Source of the DNA: an uncultured Paludibaculum sp. | GTDB lineage: Bacteria; Acidobacteriota; Terriglobia; Bryobacterales; Bryobacteraceae | NCBI RefSeq assembly: GCF_963665245.1 | Contig: NZ_OY762269.1 | Span: 930,001 to 994,000 of the forward strand | Direction of reading: 5' to 3' | DNA: 64,000 nt | Shown here: positions 37,104 to 45,592 of the stretch, in pieces | Numbering within the stretch: position 1 is the stretch's first letter | Layout of the letters: every line of letters starts with the position of its first letter | Notes under the pieces: model-generated | Databases searched by the model: none | Told to the model about the DNA's origin: nothing | Seen by the model: the letters and a program-made list of their open reading frames with translations, nothing else | Position numbers and translations under genes: made by a program

Positions 37104-37732
37104 GCGGGACCTCGGCAAAGCGAGAAGATGAAGTCCTGGCCATAGCCCGCCTTGATGGCCATGTGGATCCACAGCAGCGCGTGCTCTTCCTGCATTCGAG
37201 ACGCGGAAAGATCGCCGAGATAGACGGGTTCGAAACCAGTGTCCGCCGCCAGCGCGGAGACCCGCTGGTTGGCTTCCGCGTCGTCGCCCGAGATGAATAG
37301 CACGCTTTTGCGGCTGTCCCGAATGGGTTGCGCCATGATGCCGAAACCGACGGTGTTGAAGGCCTTGACGATGCGAGCGCCCGGCAGGGCCTGTGCGATC
37401 TGCTGGGCGCCCGAGAGGCCGCCGGGATGATCGAGGCCGTCGAGTTGCGGCTTCAGCGGATTGGTGGCATCGACAAGAATCCGGTCGCCCAATGGACCAC
37501 AAGCGCGGGCAGCCGCGATGGCTGCGTCACCGGGCGTTGCGAGCAGTACCATCTGTGCGCTCTGCACGGCCGCCTCAGAAGTCGTCGCCGCGACACCCAG
37601 CGATGCGGCCTGGGTGCGGGCCTTCTCTGTCGACGGATCCCGCTGACCGAGTACGACGTCGTGTCCCAGTTGCGACCAACGGCGGGCGAGCGTCCCTCCC
37701 ACGTGGCCGGCTCCGACGATTGCGATCTTCAT
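37100..37732 (-). CDS. NADPH-dependent F420 reductase-like Rossmann protein
   Basis: A 210-residue protein of the F420-dependent NADP oxidoreductase/YfjC-like family. N-terminal dinucleotide motif IAIVGAGHVGGTLARRW, GQRDPSTEKAR at the NADP phosphate-binding turn, VDATNPLKP and KAFNTVGFGIM are hallmark segments. In most bacteria without F420 it acts on other small substrates or has ferric-reductase-like (STEAP-related) activity. AAGGGG precedes the ATG. Divergently placed 95 bases from the AraC regulator, which may control it. Confidence 0.82.
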   Translation of the reverse strand: MKIAIVGAGHVGGTLARRWSQLGHDVVLGQRDPSTEKARTQAASLGVAATTSEAAVQSAQMVLLATPGDAAIAAARACGPLGDRILVDATNPLKPQLDGLDHPGGLSGAQQIAQALPGARIVKAFNTVGFGIMAQPIRDSRKSVLFISGDDAEANQRVSALAADTGFEPVYLGDLSASRMQEEHALLWIHMAIKAGYGQDFIFSLCRGPA

Positions 37733-37827
37733 GGCTGCCCCTTTCGTGCTGACAAGACAGTTGCCCGCGCTTGATGACGCCGGCCGGTACGGCTATATTC
37801 ATTTTGATCATTCAGGCAGAACTGTAA

Positions 37828-38826
37828 ATGAGTAAAAGTCCCAAAAAACAAACCGAACGTCCCGCTGGCTCGAAACTGCGGCGTGTGATTGAGGCCAGGG
37901 GTGCGGATGTTCTAACGGATGTCCTCAACGGGCTTGGCCTGCAATCCCGATTGTTCTGCCGGTCCCGGCTGAGCGCGCCGTGGGGCCTGAGCTTCGAAAA
38001 GAGCGATCTGGCCCACTTTCACTGGATCGAGCGAGGAGGATGCTGGCTGCACTGCAAAGGGCATCTGAGGCGTCCGCGCCCGTTGAGCGCGGGCGACCTC
38101 GTGGTGCTGCCGCATGGTGACGGTTACTATCTGTCGGACCAGCCCGGCGGGTCAGCCGTTCCGGTGATGGACCTAGTCGGTGGTGATGGCACGGGGCGCT
38201 GCCGGTTGCTCATGCAGGGCGGTGATGGGCCTGTGACATCCATGCTGTGCGGATCGTTCAGCTTTATTCGCGAAGGAGTGCCGTTGCTCGGCCTGCTTCC
38301 GGCCGTGCTCTGCATTCGGGATGGGGAGGACGCCGGGCAGGACCACGTTGAGCCGTTGATGAGGGCGTTGACCGACGAGTCGGAGAACATGCGCCCGGGC
38401 TGGGAGACGGTGGTAACCCGGCTGATGGACATCCTGTTTGTGAGAGTCATCCGGACGTGGCTGACTGAGCAGCCGAAGGACAGCCACTGGCTGGCTGCCC
38501 TGAACGATCGCCAGATTCACACGGCATTGTCATTGATGCACGAACGCCCGGAGTATCCGTGGACGCTGCAATCGCTGAGTCGCGCGGCGGGCCTGTCACG
38601 CTCGCCGTTTGCATCCCGGTTCACGCTGTCCGTGGGGGAGCCGCCTTTGACTTACCTGACTCGCTTGCGCATGCACCGGGCTGCACGGGCTCTGAGGGAG
38701 CGCGGAGTCTCCCTTAGCGAAGCGGCTCAAGTCGCTGGGTATGCCTCCGAGATCGCGTTCGGCAAGGCGTTCAAGAGGGTCATGGGGATCCCGCCTGGGG
38801 CTTACCGGTCTGGCGGGGCGGGGTGA
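37828..38826 (+). CDS. AraC-family regulator with N-terminal cupin
   Basis: A 332-residue regulator. Residues about 30-200 form the cupin_6-type ligand domain (FHWIERGGCWLHCKG, GDLVVLPHGDGYYLSD). The C-terminal part has two helix-turn-helix motifs: WTLQSLSRAAGLSRSPFASR and SLSEAAQVAGYASEIAFGKA, followed by the usual IPPGAYR end. Relatives respond to small aromatic or aldehyde compounds and regulate a divergent oxidoreductase. The divergent F420-type reductase gene fits this pattern; a true operator is not evident to me. Confidence 0.88.
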   Translation: MSKSPKKQTERPAGSKLRRVIEARGADVLTDVLNGLGLQSRLFCRSRLSAPWGLSFEKSDLAHFHWIERGGCWLHCKGHLRRPRPLSAGDLVVLPHGDGYYLSDQPGGSAVPVMDLVGGDGTGRCRLLMQGGDGPVTSMLCGSFSFIREGVPLLGLLPAVLCIRDGEDAGQDHVEPLMRALTDESENMRPGWETVVTRLMDILFVRVIRTWLTEQPKDSHWLAALNDRQIHTALSLMHERPEYPWTLQSLSRAAGLSRSPFASRFTLSVGEPPLTYLTRLRMHRAARALRERGVSLSEAAQVAGYASEIAFGKAFKRVMGIPPGAYRSGGAG

Positions 38827-39141
38827 GCAGCCACGGGCGCAGCCACCGCCGAGCGCCGCACTCGATGTAGTTTTGCAAAGAATGAAAAACACCCGGACGA
38901 GTCGCCACCAAGGCTGTCCGAGTGCGCCATGCACGCCAGCGGGAGTGCCGCTTCGCCGACCTCGGCTTGTTGGAGAGCTGCGGGCATGTAGTTCTACGAA
39001 TTGGTACATATTAACTCGCAGATATGTCAGTATTAGCACCTTAGGACTAGAAGAGGCTTGACCTCCTCGATCGACGAGCGGAAAATCATCACGATGCAAT
39101 TCGTCGATACCGCTGAGGTTCGACGATGAAGGGAGAGCATT
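38827..39141 (+). promoter_or_regulatory. Intergenic leader of TonB receptor
   Basis: A 315-base gap with no gene. From about 38995 to 39060 it is AT-richer (around TTGGTACATATTAACTCGC), a likely promoter region, but no pair of boxes is convincing. A TTGACC at about 39058 and AAGGGAG 7-8 bases before the receptor ATG are visible. Confidence 0.4.
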
Positions 39142-42100
39142 ATGACTCGTCTCGCGAGGCTTCTCGCAGTGCTCGCGTTCCTGCATGTCCTGGCCGGCAA
39201 TCTGCCGGCACAATCAATTTACTCGACACTGACCGGCGTGGTCGCGGATCCCTCGGAAGCACTGGTGGCGAACGCCACCGTACGACTGAGGGACGAGCGT
39301 TCCGGTTCGATGCGTGAAACGGTCACGAACGGACAGGGTTACTACACGTTCGCGTCGGTGCCAGTCGGAGGCTACGAGCTGACGGTTGAAGCGCCGGGCT
39401 TCGTAACTTACAAGGAGACCGGGATTGCGCTGGGCGGAGGCGAAAGGCGCAACATCAACGTCACCTTGAAGCTTGGAAGTACATCGGAGACGGTGGTGGT
39501 CACCGGCACGTCGGAGCTGTTGGTGCCGGTCGATTCCGGTGAGAAATCCACAACTCTAAATACCAAGCAGATCGAGAACTTCGTTCAGGTCGGCAGCAAT
39601 GCCGCCGAGTTTATCAAGATGATGCCAGGCTTTGGCATTCAGAATTCCTATTCCAATGCGGCCAACTATTCCGGCCAGACGATGGGCATCAACGCTAACG
39701 GCAATGCCGGCAGCCAAAGCCCCCTAAACAACGCATACGCCTACAATGGACTACCCAGCAACACGCTGGACATTACGGCGGACGGGGCGCACGTTTCCGA
39801 TCCGGGCTGCAACTGCGATACGCCGGTGAATCCCAACTCGGACATGATCGGTGAGTTCAAAATCACGATGTCCAACTTCAGCGCCGAGAACCAGAAGGGG
39901 CCAGCGGTGATCAGTTCGGTGGCCAAGTCCGGCGGCACGGCCTTCCACGGATCAGGATTCATGTACGCCCGCCACTACGTACTGAACTCCAACGATTGGC
40001 TGAACAACCAGAGTTCCAAGCCGAGACCGCAGAACAAGTACTACTATCCCGGCTTCACACTTGGCGGTCCGGTGATTGTCCCCGGGACCAACTTCAACAA
40101 GGATCGGAGCAAGCTCTTCTTCTTCACGGGATACCAGTATTTCTACCAGGTGCTCGATACCGGCCTGCTGCAAGCCGCGGTACCAACAGACGGAATGATC
40201 AACGGTAATTTCTCTCCGACGGAGCTCGCCAGTCTGGGAACGACGACGGCGTCTGGTTCCGCGCCCGGGCAGATCAACGCGCGCAATCTGGCATTGTATC
40301 CGGGCGGCATCATTCCCGCCTCTGCCATCGATACCAGCATGCAATCGCTGATGAAACTCTACCCGAAGCCGAACTCCAATCCCAACGCGACGGGTGGGTA
40401 CAACTGGACCGACGATCTGCTGTTCAATCAGAACAACCATCAATGGATGTCGCGCGTGGACTACAACATCAGCGACAACACCAAGATGTTCGTGCGCTAC
40501 AACATGCAACGCGAAGTGCAGAGATTCCCGATACAAGTCTGGGCAAACACCACCACCCAGCAGCTACCGTATCCAACGCAAGTACTTGGGAACAACCGGT
40601 CCGACTCCGTCACCGCTTCTTTGACGCACGTCTTCAGCCCGAGTATGACGAACGAGTTTGTCTTCGGCTATACCTTTATTGGGTTCCCCAACGTGTTTGA
40701 GGATCCCTCGAAGGTGGATCCGGCCAAGGTGGGGTTTACCGAGAAGCTGCTCTACAAGAACGCCGTTGCTCAGATCCCGAACATCAACAATGGGGTTGAG
40801 TCCGCTAAGATCGCCAATTATGGCGGCTTTGAGGTTGGTGGTCCGTCCGCAGGACTGTACGCGAACAAGTGGATGCCCAGCTTCAGCGATATCATGACCA
40901 AGGTTTGGGGCCGACATACCTTGAAAGGTGGTGTGTTCTGGGAATACATTCGGAACGCTCAACCAGCGAGCAACGCCTCGAATGGAGCCTTTACATTCAA
41001 TAACGGCAACTCCAACACTCTGGGCAATGAATACGCCGACATGCTGGTGGGTAATCTAAATACCTTCAATCAGTACTCGTTCAACAGGGTGAACGACATC
41101 GCCTACAAGACGTGGGAGGGCTTCGTCCAGGACTCCTGGAAGGTCAACAAACGCCTTACTCTGGAACTCGGTGTCCGCATCACGCATTTCACGCCTTGGG
41201 TGGACCGACTCGGCTACGGGTTCTCGGTCTTCGACTACTCGAAGTACAACTCCAGTTGCACGCCCACACAGTACTGCGGGTTCATCTGGAACAAGCGCGA
41301 CTCCAACGTCCCGCTAGGGGGCTTCCCGACGAGGGGCGCCTACTATCAACCGCGGTTTGGCATGGCCTACGATGTCTTCGGCGATGGCAGCACTGTGCTG
41401 CGTGGAGGGTGGGGCATGTACTACTTCCACTCGGGGCAGTTCACTACCGGGTTGGATGTGGCAGCGGGCGTGGAGACGATTACACTCAGCAACAATCAAG
41501 GCATCGGCGAGTCACCGTACGTAGCGAGTCCGACCACCAATGCCAGGCCGCTCATGGTGAGGGATCTCGGCTCGATGAACTTCTCGAGTGCCGCACTCTC
41601 GCCGGGCGCGGTGGACAGCGAGGACGACCGGCAGCCGCTCACAAAGAGCTACAGCTTCACGGTCGCGCAGCGCCTGCCCTGGTCCAGTCTGCTGGAACTG
41701 GCCTATGTCGGGAACGAAAGCACGGAGCTTGCGTTTACCGGCGGCCCAGGCAGCAGCCTGAATCTGGTGCCGGTGGGCGCGATGCTCTCTTCCGCCAATG
41801 GAGGAGTCGATCCGAACTCGCTGGTCGCCAATAACTTCCGTCCCCTTAAGGGGTTCTCGGATGTGAATCTGGCGACCCATGGGACCTACGCCAACTACAA
41901 CGCGCTACAGGCGACCTGGGGCCGCACCCGGGGCCGCTACATGTTGAACCTCAACTACACGTTCTCCAAGGCGTTGGGGATCATCAGTTCCACGTATGAC
42001 CCGTTCAATATGAGGAACAACTATGGCGTCCAGGCCAGCAATAGGACTCACATCTTCAATGTGGCTTACTCCGTCGAGCTGGGCAGCTTCACCAAGAACA

Positions 42101-42654
42101 GGATCGCGGGCGGTCTGGTCAATGGCTGGCAGGTCTCTGGCCTGGTTCAGATGCAGAGTGGGGCCAACCTCACCAGCAACCGTGGCAACAACTTCGGCAT
42201 GAATACCAACAGCTACAAGATCCCGGGCACGACGTACAACGTCAGTAGCACGTCCTTGCTGGGTACCCCGAGCATCCAACTACGGCCGTTGGTTACCTGC
42301 GATCCAACGGCCAACCTGGCGGAGCATCAGTATGTCAATCAAAACTGCTTCGCCATGCCTACGCACATCGGTGAGAATGGGCCCACCACGCTCCCCGTCA
42401 TCTACGGACCAGCGTTCTTCAACGCGGATCTGGGTGTCTTCAAGAACGTCGACATCAGGGAAGGGAAACGGCTTCAGTTCCGGGCCAATGCCTACAACTT
42501 CCTGAATCATCCGCTCTGGTCATTCCCCGGGACGGCTAACCTGACGCTCGGGTTTAGTGGCAGCACGGGTCTTCTCAATACCCCGCTATTCGGGTATGCA
42601 ACGCAGAAACAGGGCCGCCGTACGATCCAGTTGGCGGTGAAGTTCATCTTCTGA
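39142..42654 (+). CDS. TonB-dependent receptor with carboxypeptidase-regulatory domain (Oar-like)
   Basis: A 1170-residue outer-membrane protein. A signal peptide ends near LPAQS. A CarboxypepD_reg-like domain follows (GVVADPSEALVANATVRLRD, residues 33-52), then a plug domain near residues 110-235 and a large beta-barrel rich in Asn, Tyr and Gly. The chain ends in a hydrophobic strand with terminal Phe (LAVKFIF), the BAM signal. This Oar-like architecture is typical of Acidobacteria and is thought to import plant-polymer products or bind extracellular matter. No TonB box is clear. It is single-cistron with a strong terminator after it. Confidence 0.9.
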   Translation: MTRLARLLAVLAFLHVLAGNLPAQSIYSTLTGVVADPSEALVANATVRLRDERSGSMRETVTNGQGYYTFASVPVGGYELTVEAPGFVTYKETGIALGGGERRNINVTLKLGSTSETVVVTGTSELLVPVDSGEKSTTLNTKQIENFVQVGSNAAEFIKMMPGFGIQNSYSNAANYSGQTMGINANGNAGSQSPLNNAYAYNGLPSNTLDITADGAHVSDPGCNCDTPVNPNSDMIGEFKITMSNFSAENQKGPAVISSVAKSGGTAFHGSGFMYARHYVLNSNDWLNNQSSKPRPQNKYYYPGFTLGGPVIVPGTNFNKDRSKLFFFTGYQYFYQVLDTGLLQAAVPTDGMINGNFSPTELASLGTTTASGSAPGQINARNLALYPGGIIPASAIDTSMQSLMKLYPKPNSNPNATGGYNWTDDLLFNQNNHQWMSRVDYNISDNTKMFVRYNMQREVQRFPIQVWANTTTQQLPYPTQVLGNNRSDSVTASLTHVFSPSMTNEFVFGYTFIGFPNVFEDPSKVDPAKVGFTEKLLYKNAVAQIPNINNGVESAKIANYGGFEVGGPSAGLYANKWMPSFSDIMTKVWGRHTLKGGVFWEYIRNAQPASNASNGAFTFNNGNSNTLGNEYADMLVGNLNTFNQYSFNRVNDIAYKTWEGFVQDSWKVNKRLTLELGVRITHFTPWVDRLGYGFSVFDYSKYNSSCTPTQYCGFIWNKRDSNVPLGGFPTRGAYYQPRFGMAYDVFGDGSTVLRGGWGMYYFHSGQFTTGLDVAAGVETITLSNNQGIGESPYVASPTTNARPLMVRDLGSMNFSSAALSPGAVDSEDDRQPLTKSYSFTVAQRLPWSSLLELAYVGNESTELAFTGGPGSSLNLVPVGAMLSSANGGVDPNSLVANNFRPLKGFSDVNLATHGTYANYNALQATWGRTRGRYMLNLNYTFSKALGIISSTYDPFNMRNNYGVQASNRTHIFNVAYSVELGSFTKNRIAGGLVNGWQVSGLVQMQSGANLTSNRGNNFGMNTNSYKIPGTTYNVSSTSLLGTPSIQLRPLVTCDPTANLAEHQYVNQNCFAMPTHIGENGPTTLPVIYGPAFFNADLGVFKNVDIREGKRLQFRANAYNFLNHPLWSFPGTANLTLGFSGSTGLLNTPLFGYATQKQGRRTIQLAVKFIF

Positions 42655-42661
42655 TAATCGG

Positions 42662-42689
42662 GGTGGGCAGACCTTCGGGCCTGCCCACC
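42662..42689. terminator. Strong hairpin between convergent receptor and ASPIC/UnbV genes
   Basis: GGTGGGCAG (42662-42670) and CTGCCCACC (42681-42689) form a 9-bp perfect stem, with an inner CC-TTCG-GG tetraloop element. It lies between two convergent stop codons and could act for both strands, though the T-run is weak. Confidence 0.6.
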
Positions 42690-44357
42690 TTACTTCAAGG
42701 GTTCTTCAATCGCCAGTTGTTGGTCGGGCGCGACGTTGTTGAGGGTCTGGCGAATGCCGCTGGGCCACGTGACTTCGAGGGAAGAGACTTTCGCCTCTCG
42801 ACCCAGGCCGAAGTGAACGCGTTTGTCGCTCGATGACATAAATCCGGTACTGATCGCGACGTGGTTGTAGAGCACGCGTCCGGACGCAGTGGTGAGTTTC
42901 ACTTTTGCTCCAATTGCATCCCTCGCGCTCTTGCGCCCGGTGAGGCGCAGTGACAGCCAGTGATTGCCCGTGCCGGCGCTGTTCATCAGGATGCGCGGTC
43001 CCTCGTTGAGCGATGTCACGACGATGTCCAGTGCTCCATCGTTGTTCAGGTCGCCGAACGCCGAGCCTCGCTGGTAGCCTTTCCGCAGGAAGTCCTTGCC
43101 AATCATCTCCGACACATCCGCGAATGTCCTGCCATCGAGGTTCTCGAAGAGAGTGTCGTGCTGCGGTGACTTAGGGCTCATCATGTCCACGTCACCGTTC
43201 GCGGAGTAGATATCCTTCCATCCGTCGTTGTTGTAGTCGATGAATCCATTGCTCCATCCGGAGTAGGGCGTACTGAGCTTCTGGATCTTCGACAGGGACG
43301 AGTAGTAATCGAACATGTCGCCGCGATTCCTCAACAACTGCCAGATCTGGCCCATCAGGTTGTTGTAGAAGATATCCACTTTGCCGTCATTGTCGAAGTC
43401 CTTGGCATCGGAGCCCATCGACGAGCCGACGTGCGCGTTCTCGTTGTACGCGACTCCCAGTTCGAGTCCCTGCTCCTCGAAGGTGCCGTTCCTGCGGTTG
43501 ATGAACAGGGAATTGGGCTCGGTATCATTCGCGAAAAACACGTCCGGCCAGCCATCGCCGTTGAAGTCGGCGATCGAAACGCCCATGCCTTTGCCTGGCG
43601 CGGAGGAGAACCCCGCCTTTGCCGTCGTATCCAGGAACTTGCCGTTCCCGAGATTGTGGTAGAGGCGGTGCGGGACGCTGGGGTAGCGTCGCGGATCGCA
43701 ATAGTAGTCGAGATCGCTCATCATGCAGCGGGCATCTGACTTTGGATTCCAGATCGTGTAGTTGGAGACGATGAGATCCAGCAGTCCGTCGTTGTCATAG
43801 TCAAACCAGGCTGCGGCGATGCTGAGAGTGTCAGGCGGCTTGCCTCCTATGCCTGAGGCCGCCGTCACATCCGTGAAAGTCCCATTTCCGTTGTTGCGGT
43901 ACAGGGCGTTCTTTCCGATGCTGCAAAGGAACAGGTCCTCATACCCGTCGTTGTCGTAGTCGCCCACTGCGACCCCGAAGTTGAAGTCGAGTTGGCTGCC
44001 CGTCACTCCGGCCTTGGCCGTTACGTCCTCGAAGGTGCCGTCGGCCTTCTGGTGAAGCAGGCAGTTGAAGTAGGATGCGTCGATCTTCTTCAGCTCCGGT
44101 AGTTTGGCGCCATTCGTGAAGAAGATATCCAGCCGGCCATCGTTGTCAAAATCGAAGATGGCGACGCCGCCGCACATGGGCTGTGGAAAGTACTTGCGGC
44201 CCGAGAAGCTGTTGTTGGTGGTGTAGGCGATCTTTGACCTCGGCGCAGCATCCACAAAGTGTGGGCGGACAGCGGGCGCCTGGGCGCTTCCGGGACCCTC
44301 TGCCAGGATCAATGCGCCACAGACGCCAATCGCGACAAAAAACGGCAGGCGCCTCAC
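42690..44357 (-). CDS. CRTAC1-like FG-GAP/VCBS repeat protein with ASPIC/UnbV C-terminus
   Basis: A 555-residue exported protein with a signal peptide ending near GSAQA. It carries repeated Ca2+-binding-like units (DFDNDGRLDIFF, DYDNDGYEDLFL, DYDNDGLLDLIV, DFNGDGWPDVFF, DFDNDGKVDIFY, DYNNDGWKDIYS, DLNNDGALDIVV), the beta-propeller pattern of integrin/FG-GAP proteins. The C-terminal ASPIC/UnbV domain has RKSARDAIGAKVKLTTASGR and GLGREAKVSSLEVTWPSG. Such pairs with TPR proteins are common in Acidobacteria and Planctomycetes with unknown role, possibly extracellular binding. ATGA overlap with the upstream TPR gene. Confidence 0.88.
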   Translation of the reverse strand: MRRLPFFVAIGVCGALILAEGPGSAQAPAVRPHFVDAAPRSKIAYTTNNSFSGRKYFPQPMCGGVAIFDFDNDGRLDIFFTNGAKLPELKKIDASYFNCLLHQKADGTFEDVTAKAGVTGSQLDFNFGVAVGDYDNDGYEDLFLCSIGKNALYRNNGNGTFTDVTAASGIGGKPPDTLSIAAAWFDYDNDGLLDLIVSNYTIWNPKSDARCMMSDLDYYCDPRRYPSVPHRLYHNLGNGKFLDTTAKAGFSSAPGKGMGVSIADFNGDGWPDVFFANDTEPNSLFINRRNGTFEEQGLELGVAYNENAHVGSSMGSDAKDFDNDGKVDIFYNNLMGQIWQLLRNRGDMFDYYSSLSKIQKLSTPYSGWSNGFIDYNNDGWKDIYSANGDVDMMSPKSPQHDTLFENLDGRTFADVSEMIGKDFLRKGYQRGSAFGDLNNDGALDIVVTSLNEGPRILMNSAGTGNHWLSLRLTGRKSARDAIGAKVKLTTASGRVLYNHVAISTGFMSSSDKRVHFGLGREAKVSSLEVTWPSGIRQTLNNVAPDQQLAIEEPLK

Positions 44358-45478
44358 TCGAACTTCTCCGCGCTGTCTTTGCCCTCCGGGCTGCGCTGCT
44401 TCAACGTGAGTGTACGCGCAAGCGCTTTCTCGCGGTCGCCGTCTTCCTTGCGCTTCAGCCTGTAGTACACGGTGGCCAGAGAGATGTGCGCCTCAATGAA
44501 CTGGGGCGACTGCCTGAGGATCGCCTCCAGACCGATGCGGGCTTCGTCGAGCCGCCCGGCGGCGAGATTGATGGCGGCCAACTGAAACCGTGCGCGTGGT
44601 TCTCCAGGCCGCACCAGCAACGCCTGGTCCAGTCTCTTGCGCGCGCCTTCATAGTCCTGATCCAGTTTGAGTAGCGCCGCCAGTTGCAGGTTGGACTCGA
44701 AATCGTTGGGATTCAGGGCGAGCTCCTTCGAAAAATCCGAACGGGCCGCCGCGGTGTCGCCGGTCTGGATGTGTGCGCGGCCCAGGTAGGAGTGCACCTC
44801 GGGCAACTGAGGGTTCAGTTCAGCTGCCTTCTGGAGATCAGCAATCGCCGCTTCGTACTCCTCCGCGTGCAGCTTCGCGGTCCCGAGCAGGAGCCTCGCT
44901 TCCGCGGAGTCGCCGTGCCGGAGAATTCGATCGATGATCTGTTGCCCGCGTGCGACTTGCTTGTCGCGGAGCAGCGCCGTGCCCAGCAGGTAGGCCACTG
45001 CCAGATTGTCTTGATCCTGCTGCTCTAGAGGGCTCAGCAGCTGAATCACCTGCCGGTCCTGGCCCTGCCGCAGCCACGAATCGGCCAACAGCAGCGTGAT
45101 TTGCGGTTCAGACGGACGCTCCTTATGCAGGGAAGCCAGTTCCACGGCTGCGTCGGAGATCCGGCCCAGCTTGTAGTGCGCCAGTGCCAGGTTCAGGCGA
45201 ATGCCCGGATCTCCGGGGCGGCGCTTCAATGCTGAGCTGTATTCCGTGATCGCCTCGGCATACCGGCCGGTCTTCGCCAGCGCGGCGCCCAGGTTGGAGC
45301 GCGCTTCCACGGCGTCCGGCTTAAGTTTCAGGTAGGCGCGGTACTTCGCGATGGCCTGTTCCATCGCGCCGCTTCGGTGCAGCGCTACGGCCTCTTGAAG
45401 AGTCCTTTCCGGGTTCTGCTGCGCGCCGGCCGGCTGGCACAAGAGCGTCAGGATGACTGCGGCATAAGCGGGGGACAT
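44354..45478 (-). CDS. Exported TPR-repeat protein
   Basis: A 374-residue protein. After a signal peptide (AYAAVILTLLCQPAGA) come about nine tetratricopeptide units (for example AIAKYRAYLKLKPDAVEARSN, AITEYSSALKRRPGDPGIRL, AIADLQKAAELNPQLPEVHS). TPR arrays act as protein-binding scaffolds. The ATG at 45478 is preferred over a TTG at 45505. Its ATGA overlap with the ASPIC/UnbV gene, and that gene's exported nature, suggest the two proteins act together in the periplasm or at the surface. Confidence 0.85.
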   Translation of the reverse strand: MSPAYAAVILTLLCQPAGAQQNPERTLQEAVALHRSGAMEQAIAKYRAYLKLKPDAVEARSNLGAALAKTGRYAEAITEYSSALKRRPGDPGIRLNLALAHYKLGRISDAAVELASLHKERPSEPQITLLLADSWLRQGQDRQVIQLLSPLEQQDQDNLAVAYLLGTALLRDKQVARGQQIIDRILRHGDSAEARLLLGTAKLHAEEYEAAIADLQKAAELNPQLPEVHSYLGRAHIQTGDTAAARSDFSKELALNPNDFESNLQLAALLKLDQDYEGARKRLDQALLVRPGEPRARFQLAAINLAAGRLDEARIGLEAILRQSPQFIEAHISLATVYYRLKRKEDGDREKALARTLTLKQRSPEGKDSAEKFE

Positions 45479-45540
45479 GGCCGTCCAGATGCCAGCATAG
45501 AACAATCGCGACGGCGAGTCAGGGCGCCTGGCACGAAGAA

Positions 45541-45570
45541 AGGCGGCCCGGGCACTGCCGCGGGCCGCCT
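45541..45570 (-). terminator. Rho-independent terminator after nitric oxide reductase
   Basis: Perfect 10-bp stem, AGGCGGCCCG (45541-45550) with CGGGCCGCCT (45561-45570) and a 10-base loop, followed on the minus strand by TTCTTCG. It lies 22 bases after the norB stop. Confidence 0.7.
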
Positions 45571-45592
45571 CTCGACTTCCGGACGATCGGGT

